Shown here: piece after piece, positions 7,978 through 16,600 of the stretch | How positions within the stretch are numbered: position 1 is the first letter of the stretch | Layout: each line of letters begins with the position of its first letter | Assembly (NCBI GenBank): GCA_902774815.1 | Contig: CACYJV010000025.1 | Coordinates: 1 to 45,754 of the forward strand | Source: an uncultured Prevotellaceae bacterium | Lineage (GTDB): Bacteria > Bacteroidota > Bacteroidia > Bacteroidales > Bacteroidaceae | Length of the DNA: 45,754 bases | Reading direction: 5' to 3' | Notes under the pieces: generated by a model | Told to the model about the DNA's origin: nothing | Database searches by the model: none | Seen by the model: only the letters and a program-made list of their open reading frames with translations | Program-made: the position numbers and the translations under genes

Positions 7978-8613
7978 ATGAACAAGAAGGAACGCTATGC
8001 AACCCTGTTGAATTATTTTCGCGAGCAGATGCCTGTGGTGACGACAGAACTTGAGTTTGCCTCAGCCTTCCAGCTGTTGTGTGCCACGTTGCTCAGTGCC
8101 CAATGCACCGATAAGCGCATCAATCAGGTGACGCCAGCGCTTTTTGCCCGCTATCCCGATGCAAAGGCCATGGCACAGGCTGAACCCGAGGAGGTGTTCG
8201 AGTATGTGCGCAGCGTGAGTTATCCCAACTCCAAGGCAAAGCACCTCGTTGAGATGTCGCGTATGTTGGTCGAGCGTTTCGATGGTGAGGTGCCCAGTTC
8301 GATGGACGACCTTGTGCAACTGCCGGGCGTAGGGCGCAAGACGGCAAACGTCATGCAGGCTGTTTGGTTCGGACGTGCTGCCATGGCTGTCGACACACAT
8401 GTGTTCCGTGTAAGCCATCGGCTTGGACTTGTGCCAGCCAAAGCCAATACACCGCTGAAGGTTGAGCAGGAACTGATGAAGTACATCCCAGCCGAAGACG
8501 TGCCTAATGCCCATCATTGGCTGCTGTTGCATGGTCGCTACATCTGCACGAGCCGTAAGCCCCATTGCGAGAAGTGCCCATTCGCCAATGGCATCTGCCC
8601 GAAAAACATTTAG
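7978..8613 (+). CDS. nth: endonuclease III (DNA glycosylase/AP lyase)
   Basis: This is a base-excision-repair enzyme that removes oxidised pyrimidines and cuts the abasic site by beta-elimination. It has 211 residues, full length. The helix-hairpin-helix LPGVGRKTAN (about 115-124) includes the catalytic Lys121, and Asp139 (AVDTHVFR) is the catalytic acid. The C-terminal [4Fe-4S] ligands have the standard C-x6-C-x2-C-x5-C spacing (Cys190, 197, 200, 206). The DUF2461 gene follows after about 50 bases and may be co-transcribed. Confidence 0.96.
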   Translation: MNKKERYATLLNYFREQMPVVTTELEFASAFQLLCATLLSAQCTDKRINQVTPALFARYPDAKAMAQAEPEEVFEYVRSVSYPNSKAKHLVEMSRMLVERFDGEVPSSMDDLVQLPGVGRKTANVMQAVWFGRAAMAVDTHVFRVSHRLGLVPAKANTPLKVEQELMKYIPAEDVPNAHHWLLLHGRYICTSRKPHCEKCPFANGICPKNI

Positions 8614-8665
8614 GTTGACGCTTTAGAAGAACTATCATTTTATTAGTATCATCGCCCTACAAAAT

Positions 8666-9412
8666 ATGGAAGCAGCAAGAATACTGGATTTCCTGCGCGG
8701 CATTGCCGCCAACAACAATCGCCCTTGGTTCCTCGAACACAGGGCTGAGTACGATGCCTGCCGCAAGAGTTTCAACGACGGCATTGCGCAAGCCATCACT
8801 CGTCTGGCTGAGTTCGACGACGAGGTGGCTCATCTGCAGGTGAAAGACTGTGTGTATCGTTTCAATCGCGATACGCGTTTCTCACCCGATAAGTCACCTT
8901 ATAAGCGCCACTTGGGGGCCTATATTTGTGCAAAAGGCAAGAAATCGCTTCGCGGTGGCTACTACATCCATCTCGAGCCGGGCAACTGTCTGCTTGCCAC
9001 GGGCAGCTATTGGCTGCCGACAAACATCCTTACGTCGTGCCGAAACGAGATCATGGGCAACACCGAACAATGGCTTTCGGCTGTCGAGAATCCCCAGTTC
9101 GTCCGTCTCTTCGGTCGCCCTGGTGCTGGCGTATGGCCTGAAACTTCCGGCGATTACGAGGAACAGCAGGCTGCCAAGGCTAAGACCAGTGCGAAAGGCT
9201 TTGGACTGACCATGCTGAAGACGTGCCCCGCAGGTTTCCCGCGCGACTATGAGCACATTGAATATCTGCGTATGAAGGACTATTGCTGTTGGCGCAGCGT
9301 GCCCGATACGTTTTTCGAGGGTGATGCCTGGCTGACAGAAGCGATGAAGATTTTAAAGGTGGCAAAGCCGATGATGGACTTCATGAATGCCGTCATCGAC
9401 GATTACGAATAG
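8666..9412 (+). CDS. DUF2461 family protein
   Basis: A cytoplasmic protein of 248 residues matching the DUF2461/TIGR02453 family. Recognisable stretches are FLRGIAANNNRPWFLEHR (about 9-26), the YRFNRDTRFSPDKSPYK region (about 64-80), and a W.P near the middle. The biochemical role of the family is not established to my knowledge. It follows nth and may share its transcript. The stop codon is directly followed by a palindromic element (9413-9449) that probably serves as a terminator. Confidence 0.85.
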   Translation: MEAARILDFLRGIAANNNRPWFLEHRAEYDACRKSFNDGIAQAITRLAEFDDEVAHLQVKDCVYRFNRDTRFSPDKSPYKRHLGAYICAKGKKSLRGGYYIHLEPGNCLLATGSYWLPTNILTSCRNEIMGNTEQWLSAVENPQFVRLFGRPGAGVWPETSGDYEEQQAAKAKTSAKGFGLTMLKTCPAGFPRDYEHIEYLRMKDYCCWRSVPDTFFEGDAWLTEAMKILKVAKPMMDFMNAVIDDYE

Positions 9413-9449
9413 GGGCCCCACCCCAACCCTCCCCAAAAGGGAGGGGAAC
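9413..9449 (-). repeat. G/C-rich palindromic element, copy A
   Basis: It reads as a minus-strand copy: CCCCTCCC, loop, GGGGAGGG, then a GGGTTGGGGTGGGG tail. It fills the gap between the convergent DUF2461 gene and the PagL-like gene, and may act as a terminator for both. Confidence 0.75.
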
Positions 9450-9453
9450 TTGT

Positions 9454-10803
9454 TTATAGGGAAAGGGGATAGCTGATGATGAGTTCGGTGAGGTCGGCCT
9501 TGGTGAGATGGGCTTTCACGCAGGCACCAATGGTCAGGCCTCCCAATCGTGGAAAGGAGTAGTGCACACCTATGCGTTCGTAGTAGGGCTGCTCTACTTC
9601 TTTTGCGTTGGTGCCCATATGGCGGTAGAGGTAGTAGCCAAGCGACATCTGTGCCGACAGGTTTCCGTAGTAGACGTGGTGCTTCAGGGCAAGTCCCCAC
9701 GACCATGGGCTCACTTTCAGCGGTTCCTCCTGCCGCATAAGGAGTGGTTCAACCTCCTTAACGCGGTCGGCATAGGTTCCGTAGAAGAGGTCAGCACCCA
9801 GACCTGTGGCCCATCGGCGGGCATAGCGCCACATCACGTCGGCCTGAAGTGCATAGGCTGTGTACATGCGGAAGCGACCGGTGCGATAGCGGGCTGAGTC
9901 GGGATGCGTGTGGAACTGCGTCAGTTGCCAGTCTTCGTTCAACGTCTTGGCTCCAATGCTTGCCCCGATATTAACGAACCAATAACGGTTGAACTGCTTG
10001 GTCGAAGCCGTAGCTGTTTTTGCCCCGTTCAGCACCTCATCGTAATAGGGCATATAGCGCACCCCAACTACGGGTCCCACGATGTTGGCCCCTTTGTTCG
10101 GACGGTTCAGGGCTCCGTTGCTGTGATGATAGAATTCCACGCCTCCCATCACGCCCCATTGGCGGGCGAAGCGATAGGTTGCATGCAGGCCGCACGTAAA
10201 ATAAACGAGGAATCGCGAGCCGATGAGTTCGTTGTCGATATTGTTTCCGTTGCTGTATTTGTGCTCAGCATAGCTTATTCCAGTGCCTAGAGAGTAGTCG
10301 AACGACCAATGGCGTTGCCTGTAGATGGTTCGTGTGAACGTCGCATAGGCAGTCAGCACATTGCCCATCCACGAATCATAATCCACTTCCTGCGCCATAC
10401 CCCATGCAGGGTCGGGCGAGCGGTGCATAGTGATGTCGTTGAGGCTCAGTTTCGCTCCGAAACTGATGAGCGGATAGTTGAAATCAGAGGCATAAGGGTT
10501 GTTGTCGGAAGGTAATTCGGTGTGGTTGGCTTCCACGGCAAAGGCCATCGTCTGCTTTTTGCGCTGCCATCGCTTCTGATAATTGTCCATGACAATCAAT
10601 CGTCCCGGGCTGATCGACGCGCTGAAGCCCCAATGGCTTACGGAGTCGCGCTCTTGTGCAATGGCAGGATTGGAAATAAAAAGAGAGAAAAGCAGCAGAC
10701 GAACTCTCCAGCTTCTGCAATTGATAAAAGAAACCCGCCCCCTGCTCCTCTCTGTAAGGGAGGGGAGTAGCATGCCTTGGCCGATAGTTTGAAACAATCT
10801 CAT
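9454..10803 (-). CDS. PagL-like acyloxyacyl hydrolase / outer-membrane protein
   Basis: A predicted outer-membrane beta-barrel of 449 residues. The region EFYHHSNGALNRPNKGANI (about 215-235) matches the PagL lipid A 3-O-deacylase active-site motif (H-x-S-N, with the catalytic His-Ser pair). If active it would remove an acyl chain from lipid A and alter the surface. The protein is about twice PagL length; the second half (after about 260) is another barrel-like segment, as in many Bacteroidetes members. The signal peptide (RVRLLLFSLFISNPAIAQ) begins only at about residue 33. The preceding residues are encoded by palindromic element B. The start may be 10803 or the in-frame ATG at 10773, which lies at the end of the element. 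Confidence 0.75.
   Translation of the reverse strand: MRLFQTIGQGMLLPSLTERSRGRVSFINCRSWRVRLLLFSLFISNPAIAQERDSVSHWGFSASISPGRLIVMDNYQKRWQRKKQTMAFAVEANHTELPSDNNPYASDFNYPLISFGAKLSLNDITMHRSPDPAWGMAQEVDYDSWMGNVLTAYATFTRTIYRQRHWSFDYSLGTGISYAEHKYSNGNNIDNELIGSRFLVYFTCGLHATYRFARQWGVMGGVEFYHHSNGALNRPNKGANIVGPVVGVRYMPYYDEVLNGAKTATASTKQFNRYWFVNIGASIGAKTLNEDWQLTQFHTHPDSARYRTGRFRMYTAYALQADVMWRYARRWATGLGADLFYGTYADRVKEVEPLLMRQEEPLKVSPWSWGLALKHHVYYGNLSAQMSLGYYLYRHMGTNAKEVEQPYYERIGVHYSFPRLGGLTIGACVKAHLTKADLTELIISYPLSL
10738..10776 (-). repeat. G/C-rich palindromic element, copy B (in coding sequence)
   Basis: A minus-strand copy: GCATGCTACTCCCCTCCC, loop, then GGAGCAGGGGGCGGG. It lies inside the 5' end of the PagL-like gene, is translated as LLPSLTERSRGR, and contains a possible ATG start (10773). 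It forms an inverted pair with copy C. Confidence 0.8.
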
Positions 10804-10812
10804 CTTTTCGTA

Positions 10813-10855
10813 AGCATTTTACTCCCCTCCCGTCAGGAAGGGGCAGGGGGTGGGA
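10813..10855 (+). repeat. G/C-rich palindromic element, copy C
   Basis: Plus-strand copy: GCATTTTACTCCCCTCCC, loop, GGAAGGGGCAGGGGGTGGG. It lies between pheS and the PagL-like gene, inverted relative to copy B, with about 36 bases between the two. Pairing of B and C would place the start codons of the PagL-like gene in the loop. Confidence 0.85.
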
Positions 10856-10884
10856 TTTGTGGAGTGTGTGGTTTATGAGCTTAT

Positions 10885-11922
10885 TTAATTCGCTGCCTCG
10901 AACTCGCGCAGGAATCGGGTGTCGTTCTCAGAGAACATACGAAGGTCGGCCACACGATATTTCAGGTTGGTGATGCGCTCTACGCCCATGCCGAAAGCAT
11001 AGCCGGAGTACACCTTGCTATCGATACCGCAGGCTTCGAGCACGTTGGGATCGACCATACCGCATCCAAGGATTTCCAGCCAACCCTCGCCTTTGCAAAG
11101 GCTACATCCCTTGCCGCCGCAAATGGTGCAGCTGACGTCCATTTCGGCCGATGGCTCCGTGAAGGGGAAGTAGCTGGGGCGCATGCGAATCTTCGTTTCG
11201 GGACCGAACATCTCACGGGCGAAGGTAAGCAACACCTGCTTCAGGTCAGTGAAAGATACATTCTTGTCGATGTAGAGACCTTCCACCTGATGGAAGAAGC
11301 AGTGGGCACGGGCCGAAATAGCTTCGTTTCTATAGACACGTCCCGGGCAGATTACGCGGATGGGAGGCTCGTGTGTCTCCATGTAGTGAGCCTGATCATT
11401 GGAGGTGTGCGAGCGAAGGATGACGTTCTTGGCCACGTCGTCGGGGCTTGTCTCAATGAAGAAAGTGTCCTGCATGTCGCGTGCGGGATGGTCGGCAGCA
11501 AAGTTTAGCTTGGTAAACACGTGCAGGTCGTCGTCTATCTCAGGTCCTTCGGCCAACGTGAAGCCCATACGTTGGAAGATGTCGATAATCTCGTTCTTCA
11601 CAATGCTCAGCGGATGGCGTGTACCCAGCTGGATGGGGTAGGGTGTGCGGGTGAGGTCGATGTCCTCAGCCTCGTCGTTGCCACTCTCCAGTTGCTCCTT
11701 CAGTGCGTTGATGTGGTCGAAGGCCTTCTGTTTCAGTTCGTTAATCTTAATGCCGACAGTCTTCTTGTCCTCGGCTGCCACGTTACGGAAGTCCTGCATC
11801 AGTGCGTTGATTTCGCCTTTGCGGCTGAGGTATTTCAGTCGCAGCTGTTCAATTTCCTCGGCATTGTTGGCCGTGAGGGTGCTGACTTCTTTCAGCAGTG
11901 CTTCAATTCTCTCTAATAGCAT
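10885..11922 (-). CDS. pheS: phenylalanyl-tRNA synthetase alpha subunit
   Basis: This is the catalytic subunit of the (alpha-beta)2 class II synthetase that charges tRNA-Phe. It has 345 residues, full length. An N-terminal coiled-coil arm (about 1-85) is followed by the class II core. Motif 2 is seen in THEPPIRVICPGRVYRNE, and motif 3 in GMGVERITNLKY near the C-terminus. A Cys-rich insert (CTICGGKGCSLCKGEG) is usual in bacterial PheS. pheT is not adjacent here. A good promoter lies at 12052-12021, and the leader of about 90 bases contains a small palindrome but no T-box. Confidence 0.96.
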   Translation of the reverse strand: MLLERIEALLKEVSTLTANNAEEIEQLRLKYLSRKGEINALMQDFRNVAAEDKKTVGIKINELKQKAFDHINALKEQLESGNDEAEDIDLTRTPYPIQLGTRHPLSIVKNEIIDIFQRMGFTLAEGPEIDDDLHVFTKLNFAADHPARDMQDTFFIETSPDDVAKNVILRSHTSNDQAHYMETHEPPIRVICPGRVYRNEAISARAHCFFHQVEGLYIDKNVSFTDLKQVLLTFAREMFGPETKIRMRPSYFPFTEPSAEMDVSCTICGGKGCSLCKGEGWLEILGCGMVDPNVLEACGIDSKVYSGYAFGMGVERITNLKYRVADLRMFSENDTRFLREFEAAN

Positions 11923-11930
11923 CTTTTGTA

Positions 11931-12003
11931 TTTTACGATTATTGCAACCACCGACATTTAGGGATGTCTACCCGCATGTCAATGTTTGACGGATTTTACG
12001 ATT
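11931..12003 (-). promoter_or_regulatory. pheS leader with direct repeat and small palindrome
   Basis: TTTTACGATT occurs at 11931-11940 and again at 11994-12003, flanking GTCAA-TGT-TTGAC (11979-11991) and GACAT..ATGTC (11953-11968). This may be an operator or an mRNA structure. No T-box specifier features or leader peptide are evident. Confidence 0.25.
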
Positions 12004-12020
12004 CGTTTGCGTTCAACCTG

Positions 12021-12052
12021 CAAAGGTAATCATTTTTTCCGAAATAGACAAG
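12021..12052 (-). promoter_or_regulatory. pheS promoter
   Basis: On the minus strand CTTG (12052-12049), a 20-base spacer and a perfect TACCTTTG (12028-12021). Predicted transcription begins near 12014. Confidence 0.6.
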
Positions 12053-12108
12053 CGAAGCCCGCAAAAAGTGCGTTTACCAGTTTCATTACCGCTATCTGGT
12101 AACGCCCT

Positions 12109-12196
12109 TACCAGTACAGGGTAGTGACTCTACCAGTATAAGGTAGTGGCTCTACCAATATAAGGTAGTCACGCCACCAGACGGTGGCACTTTTTT
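12109..12196 (+). repeat. tandem 22-base hairpin array
   Basis: Three units of exactly 22 bases (12109-12130, 12131-12152, 12153-12174) read TACCAGTAtAaGGTAGTgaCTC with small changes. A fourth, diverged unit follows (CACCAGACGGTGGCAC). CTACC pairs with GGTAG within units, and GCCACC with GGTGGC in the last. A related TACCAG..CTGGTA pair precedes it at 12075-12101. It lies in the gene-free stretch between pheS and the sigma-factor gene. Confidence 0.8.
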
Positions 12197-12299
12197 CGGA
12201 AGTACGTTTTTCGGGCGTACCACCGTACCTCTGCACCTTCGTATCCCCGAATACCATTTTGCCGAAAAATATGTTAATTTCCTGTTAAAATCGGCATTT

Positions 12300-12420
12300 G
12301 CTGCCACTGCTGCCATATTGCTGCCATTTGTAACACGTTATGAATCAACAACATTTGCAGACTGGCAGCAATTGCAGCAAAAAAACTTTCTGGTACGCGC
12401 GTGCGCGCGAGTGAGAGTTA
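12300..12420. other. gene-free stretch with CTGCCA repeats and an alternating CG run
   Basis: No gene is visible between 11923 and 12538. Besides the 22-base array there are several CTGCCA copies (12301-12330) facing TGGCAGCA/TTGCAGCA copies (12355-12382), which could pair as a long imperfect hairpin. A 17-base alternating purine-pyrimidine run rich in CG lies at 12393-12409. I see no coding sense here. Confidence 0.4.
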
Positions 12421-12437
12421 GGATTAATAGCCTATAT

Positions 12438-12471
12438 TTTAGTAGAAGTATGAAAAAAAGTGGTAATTTTG
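12438..12471 (+). promoter_or_regulatory. promoter of the sigma/anti-sigma operon
   Basis: A perfect TAATTTTG box at 12464-12471, with TTTA (12438-12441) 22 bases upstream as a weak -33 box. Predicted transcription starts near 12478, about 60 bases before the ATG. Confidence 0.5.
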
Positions 12472-12538
12472 CGTCATATTATGATGGTTAGGTTGTAATA
12501 ATTGATAGAATCCCTCCTATAAAAGTGGGACCGTAATC

Positions 12539-13129
12539 ATGCAGAAAAGAAACAACGACATAGAACTGGCGAAGGCTGCGGCTCGAGGTGACCAACGAGC
12601 CTGCTCGATGATTGTGGCAGAACATGGTCAGCGTTTGCTCCTGTTGGTTGCACGGCTGGTGGGCAGTAGCGGCGAAGCTGAGGAGGTGTTGCAGGACAGT
12701 CTTCTGCAGGCGCTGCGCCATATTGACAGCTACGACCCCTCGCGCGGCACGCTGAACACTTGGCTGAGTACCATCGCCTGGCGCACAGCGCTCAACCATC
12801 TCCGACTTCATCGGCACCCTCAGACCATCGGGATTGAGGCTGTTGAAGACGGTTGGGCTCGTTCTACTGATGAAAATATGGCTGCCGATGAGGCTATGTT
12901 TGACGAAGCCTTCTCTACAGGAAGTTCCTCGCGTGTCGAGGCGCTGACTCGAGCCCTGCAACAGCTCACTGCGGAAGAACGAGCCTTGCTGCAACTGCGC
13001 TACAATGATGAACTTCCCCTCGGCGAGGTTGCTGCCATCGTCGGCTCCGATGCGCAGACACTTGCCAGCCGCCTCTACCGAATTCGTAAGAAACTCTACA
13101 ACCTCATCCTAAAAATCGAAAAGCAATGA
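12539..13129 (+). CDS. ECF-type RNA polymerase sigma factor
   Basis: A sigma-70 family ECF factor of 196 residues. Region 2 (about 5-75) includes AEEVLQDSLLQALRHID and the promoter-melting stretch TWLSTIAWRTALNHLR. Region 4 (about 135-190) has the helix-turn-helix LPLGEVAAIVGSDAQTLASRL. The stop overlaps the next start by four bases (ATGA), so sigma and anti-sigma are translationally coupled. It probably directs transcription of the barrel gene at 13686, as in FecI-FecR-FecA systems. It is not closely alike to the sigma factor at 44834. Confidence 0.9.
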   Translation: MQKRNNDIELAKAAARGDQRACSMIVAEHGQRLLLLVARLVGSSGEAEEVLQDSLLQALRHIDSYDPSRGTLNTWLSTIAWRTALNHLRLHRHPQTIGIEAVEDGWARSTDENMAADEAMFDEAFSTGSSSRVEALTRALQQLTAEERALLQLRYNDELPLGEVAAIVGSDAQTLASRLYRIRKKLYNLILKIEKQ

Positions 13130-13656
13130 AACAAAAGAATAAAGATCTGTGCGAGGCACTTCGTCGCAGCGAACCTGAAGTTCCCCAATTATCGGCGGAC
13201 TTCGCTAAGCTATTGGCAGAACAACTAAAGGAGAGGGATAAGGGACGTGATTCTCTCCCCAATAATCCTTATAAGTGGTTGCGCTTGGTAGCCGCCATAT
13301 TCGTTGGCATCATTCTAGTCAGCGGCATCGCCATTGCAGCCATTCATTTCAGTAAGAGTTATGGATTCCAAGATTCCAGGAGTTCCGGCAATACACTCGT
13401 TGAGCAGTATCCCTCCCCAGTCGGGGGGGGTAGGGGTGAGGCCTTCTCCAACATCCGCCTCGACAGCCTGCTAGGCATTGTGGCTACCCACTATGGTTGC
13501 ACGGTGGTCTATCGTGACGAACAGCCTCGTAGCTTGCGCATCTCTACCACATGGAATCAAAGCCAGCCGTTGTCCTCGTTTGTCGGGCTGCTCAATGAGC
13601 TTGACGGTCTGCGGCTCACTACAGAGGGCGACACCATCTTCGTCAGCTACAAATAG
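13126..13656 (+). CDS. membrane anti-sigma factor (FecR/DUF4974-like)
   Basis: 176 residues with a cytoplasmic N-terminus (1-50), one transmembrane segment (about 51-73) and a periplasmic C-terminal domain (about 109-175). That domain resembles the DUF4974/STN fold (LDSLLGIVATHYGC, then RSLRISTTWNQ and SLQ/LSS helix). In this family the tail contacts the STN domain of the partner outer-membrane protein and the N-terminus holds the sigma factor. It is shorter than typical FecR proteins and lacks a clear FecR middle domain. Element D is inserted in frame at residues about 95-106, between membrane segment and domain. Confidence 0.75.
   Translation: MKQKNKDLCEALRRSEPEVPQLSADFAKLLAEQLKERDKGRDSLPNNPYKWLRLVAAIFVGIILVSGIAIAAIHFSKSYGFQDSRSSGNTLVEQYPSPVGGGRGEAFSNIRLDSLLGIVATHYGCTVVYRDEQPRSLRISTTWNQSQPLSSFVGLLNELDGLRLTTEGDTIFVSYK
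13409..13443 (+). repeat. palindromic element, copy D (in anti-sigma gene)
   Basis: TCCCTCCCC, loop, GGGGGGGTAGGGGTGAGG, translated in frame as PSPVGGGRGEA in the periplasmic linker of the anti-sigma factor. Confidence 0.75.
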
Positions 13657-13685
13657 AATTACGCACCAACAAATAAAATTACACG

Positions 13686-16600
13686 ATGAAACGACTACAC
13701 CTTGTTATATTTATATTATTAGTAGTAGCAACAAACACCTTAGCACAAAAAGTATCTACTCCCCTCCCATGTAGGGAGGGGCAGGGGGGAGAGTCTGTTG
13801 TGGGTGGGCTTCTCACCCTCGACTTCCAGAAAGCCTCGCTGGCTCAGGCTCTCGACACTTTACGTACCTATACAAGCAACTACAACATCACCTTTGTTCA
13901 CAACGATATTGAACATCTGCAGGTGACGGTGCAGGCACAAGGGCTTACCGTGCCTGAGGCTGTAGAACTCATCTGCAAGGGCCAACCCGTAAAGTTGAAG
14001 ATAAAGGACGGAAACATTATCGTGAAGTATCGGCCAGAGAAAGATCGTACCATAGCCCTATGGGGCCACGTGCGCGATTCGTTTACGAAACACGGCGTGC
14101 TGGGTGCAAAGATCTACATGCAGGACGAAAACGGCACGGTTCTCGACTCCATGACCACCTGGCAACCCAACAACGATCGCGACGATGCCGTCTATCGCTT
14201 CGAGGTACCCATTGTGCAGCGCAGCTATCGTTTTGTGGCCGAGCATCCCGACTATGAAACCACCACCATCGACTACACGCTGCGCTATGCCGCGCGTAAC
14301 GACTTCTTCGACCTGCCCCACACGTTCATGAAGAAACGCACGCTACAGCTCAATGGCGGCGACTTGAACGAGGTGGTCATCACGGCAACGAAGGTGCAGA
14401 TGGTCTATCGCGGCGACACACTGGTATACAATGCCGATGCCTTCAACGTGCCCGAAGGCTCTATGCTCGATGCCCTCATCCGACAGATGCCGGGTGTAGA
14501 GCTGCACGAGAACGGCGAAATCTACGTGCATGGGCGCAAGGTGGACTTCCTGACGCTCAACGGCAACGACTTCTTCCGTGGAAAGAGCAAGGTGATGCTC
14601 GACAACCTGCCTTACTACACGGTGAAGAACATCGAGGTCTACGAGAAACAGACTGAGAAAAGCGAGTGGCTGGGCGTGGCCGATGCACCGAAGGACTACG
14701 TGATGGACGTCGTCCTGAAGCGCGAATATCGAAAAGGCTATCTGGCCAACTTACAAGGGGGAATAGGCTCCAACAGGAAACCCACCCCCAGCCCCTCCCG
14801 AGGGGAGGGGGGCTTGATGAGCCAAGGAGGTAGCGTTTCTATTAGCAATAGTAATCAGACTACCCTCCCCTCGGGAGGGGCTGGGGGTGGGTTTCTGAGT
14901 GGGGCTCCTTATGCTGTCAAGGCATTCGGCCAGCGCTACACCGACCACTCCGGTATCAACGTCTTCTTCAACGGCAATAACATCAATGAACTCGACAGCC
15001 CTGGCAGCAAGGGTGAATGGAGCACGGCGAAAGCACAGCGCGAGGGTGTAGCCGACATGAAGAAGGGCGGCATGAGCCTCTCTATCAACGACAAGGACAA
15101 GCGCTGGACCGAGCACATGAACTTCGAAATCAGCGGCGTACGCCAGCACAAGGAGACGCGCTCGTCCACTGAGCACTTCCTGCCTGAGGCCAACGAATAC
15201 TCGCGCGACGTCAACAGCCGTCACTACCGTGATTTCGGGATGGGTGGCAGCAACACCTTTACATTGAAGAAGCCCTTCTGGTTTCGCAACCAACTGGGCG
15301 TCTACTATGGCCATAACACCAGCCGAGGCCTTGAGCGCTACGGCCGGTTCACGCAGGATCCGTCGTGGATAGGCGGTCCCGTCGTCGTGCTCGATTCGGC
15401 ATTCCGCTATAGTCCCGAGCTGATGCGCGTGCTGGTGAACATGTGCAACGACGACAACACTGGCAGCGAAACAAGTTGGTGGGCGGAGTACAAGCCCTCC
15501 ATCAGCTACAAGTTCCTGTGGGGCGACGACATCGACCTCTGGGGCTCCCTGTACTATGGAGGCCGACGGCAGGAGGAAAACAACCACGTGCTGACCGAAG
15601 GCTACAGCAGCGATCAGCGCGACAAAGAGTGGCAGTTCGACAACAAGACGCTCAACTGGCAGGCTGGCGTGCAGTACACTATACACAGCCACAGCCATTG
15701 GAACTACCGTGCCTCCGTGGGCTACTACTATCATTGGGAGAAAGTGGCGAATGAACTGTTTCTATCACCCCTCCCTACTGGGGAGGGGCTAGGGGTGGGG
15801 CTCGACCCTCGCAACACTTACGGCTATACCTACAATAGCCGCCGCATCACTCCGACGCTCATGGTCTACTATCAGCGCGACAACCAGAAGCGGAAGCGCA
15901 GCACATGGTTCAGCGTCAATCTGCCCCTGCACATCGAGCGTCGGGAAATCGATTTTCGTCCCAGCATGTCCACCCCTCCTTCGGAGGAGCCGGGGGAGGT
16001 TTCCATCCTACTCCCCACTCCGGCGATACGCTACGAGAGCACCTACAACCAAGGACTGAACTACCTTTTGTTGTCCTACAACTCGGAGTATTTCGCCCCA
16101 ACGATGATCAATATGGTCAACACGTTCTTCGACAGCGACCCGCTAAACATTCAGCTCGGCAACGACCAACTGGAGACCTCCTTCAAGCATCGGTTCCTTG
16201 TAAACTACAAAATTGGATGGAAGCAGCACAACCAGTATCTGCGCTTCGACGGCGGACTAAACATCCATCAGAACCAGACGGTGCGCGGACAGACCTACGA
16301 CCCCATGACGGGCGTGACCTATCATCGTTATGAGAACGTCCGAGGCAACTGGGACTTCTGGAGCCAACTCTCTTTCGGCCGCATGCTCGATGCCGGGAAA
16401 CATCTGTGGTTCGAGTCGCGCCTGGGAACGGGTTACGATCATAATGTAGGCATCGCAAGGATGCTGGGGGGTGGGTCTGTTGTGGGTGAATCTTCTACAG
16501 TCAAAGGCTGGAACCTGAGTGGCTACGCCCAACTGCGCTACACACTGAAGAAACTCACGCTGAGTGGCTACGTGCGCTACGGCACGTCGTGGAAACGCTA

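Noticed and set aside
11923-12020. T-box riboswitch before pheS
   Set aside because: The leader of about 90 bases is too short and lacks the T-box consensus and specifier stem. T-boxes are not expected in this phylum.
14751-15734. 327-codon open frame on the minus strand inside the barrel gene
   Set aside because: It lies wholly antisense to the clear outer-membrane-protein gene, its translation has no recognisable domain, and it includes the repeat elements. It is a shadow of the G+C-rich coding frame.
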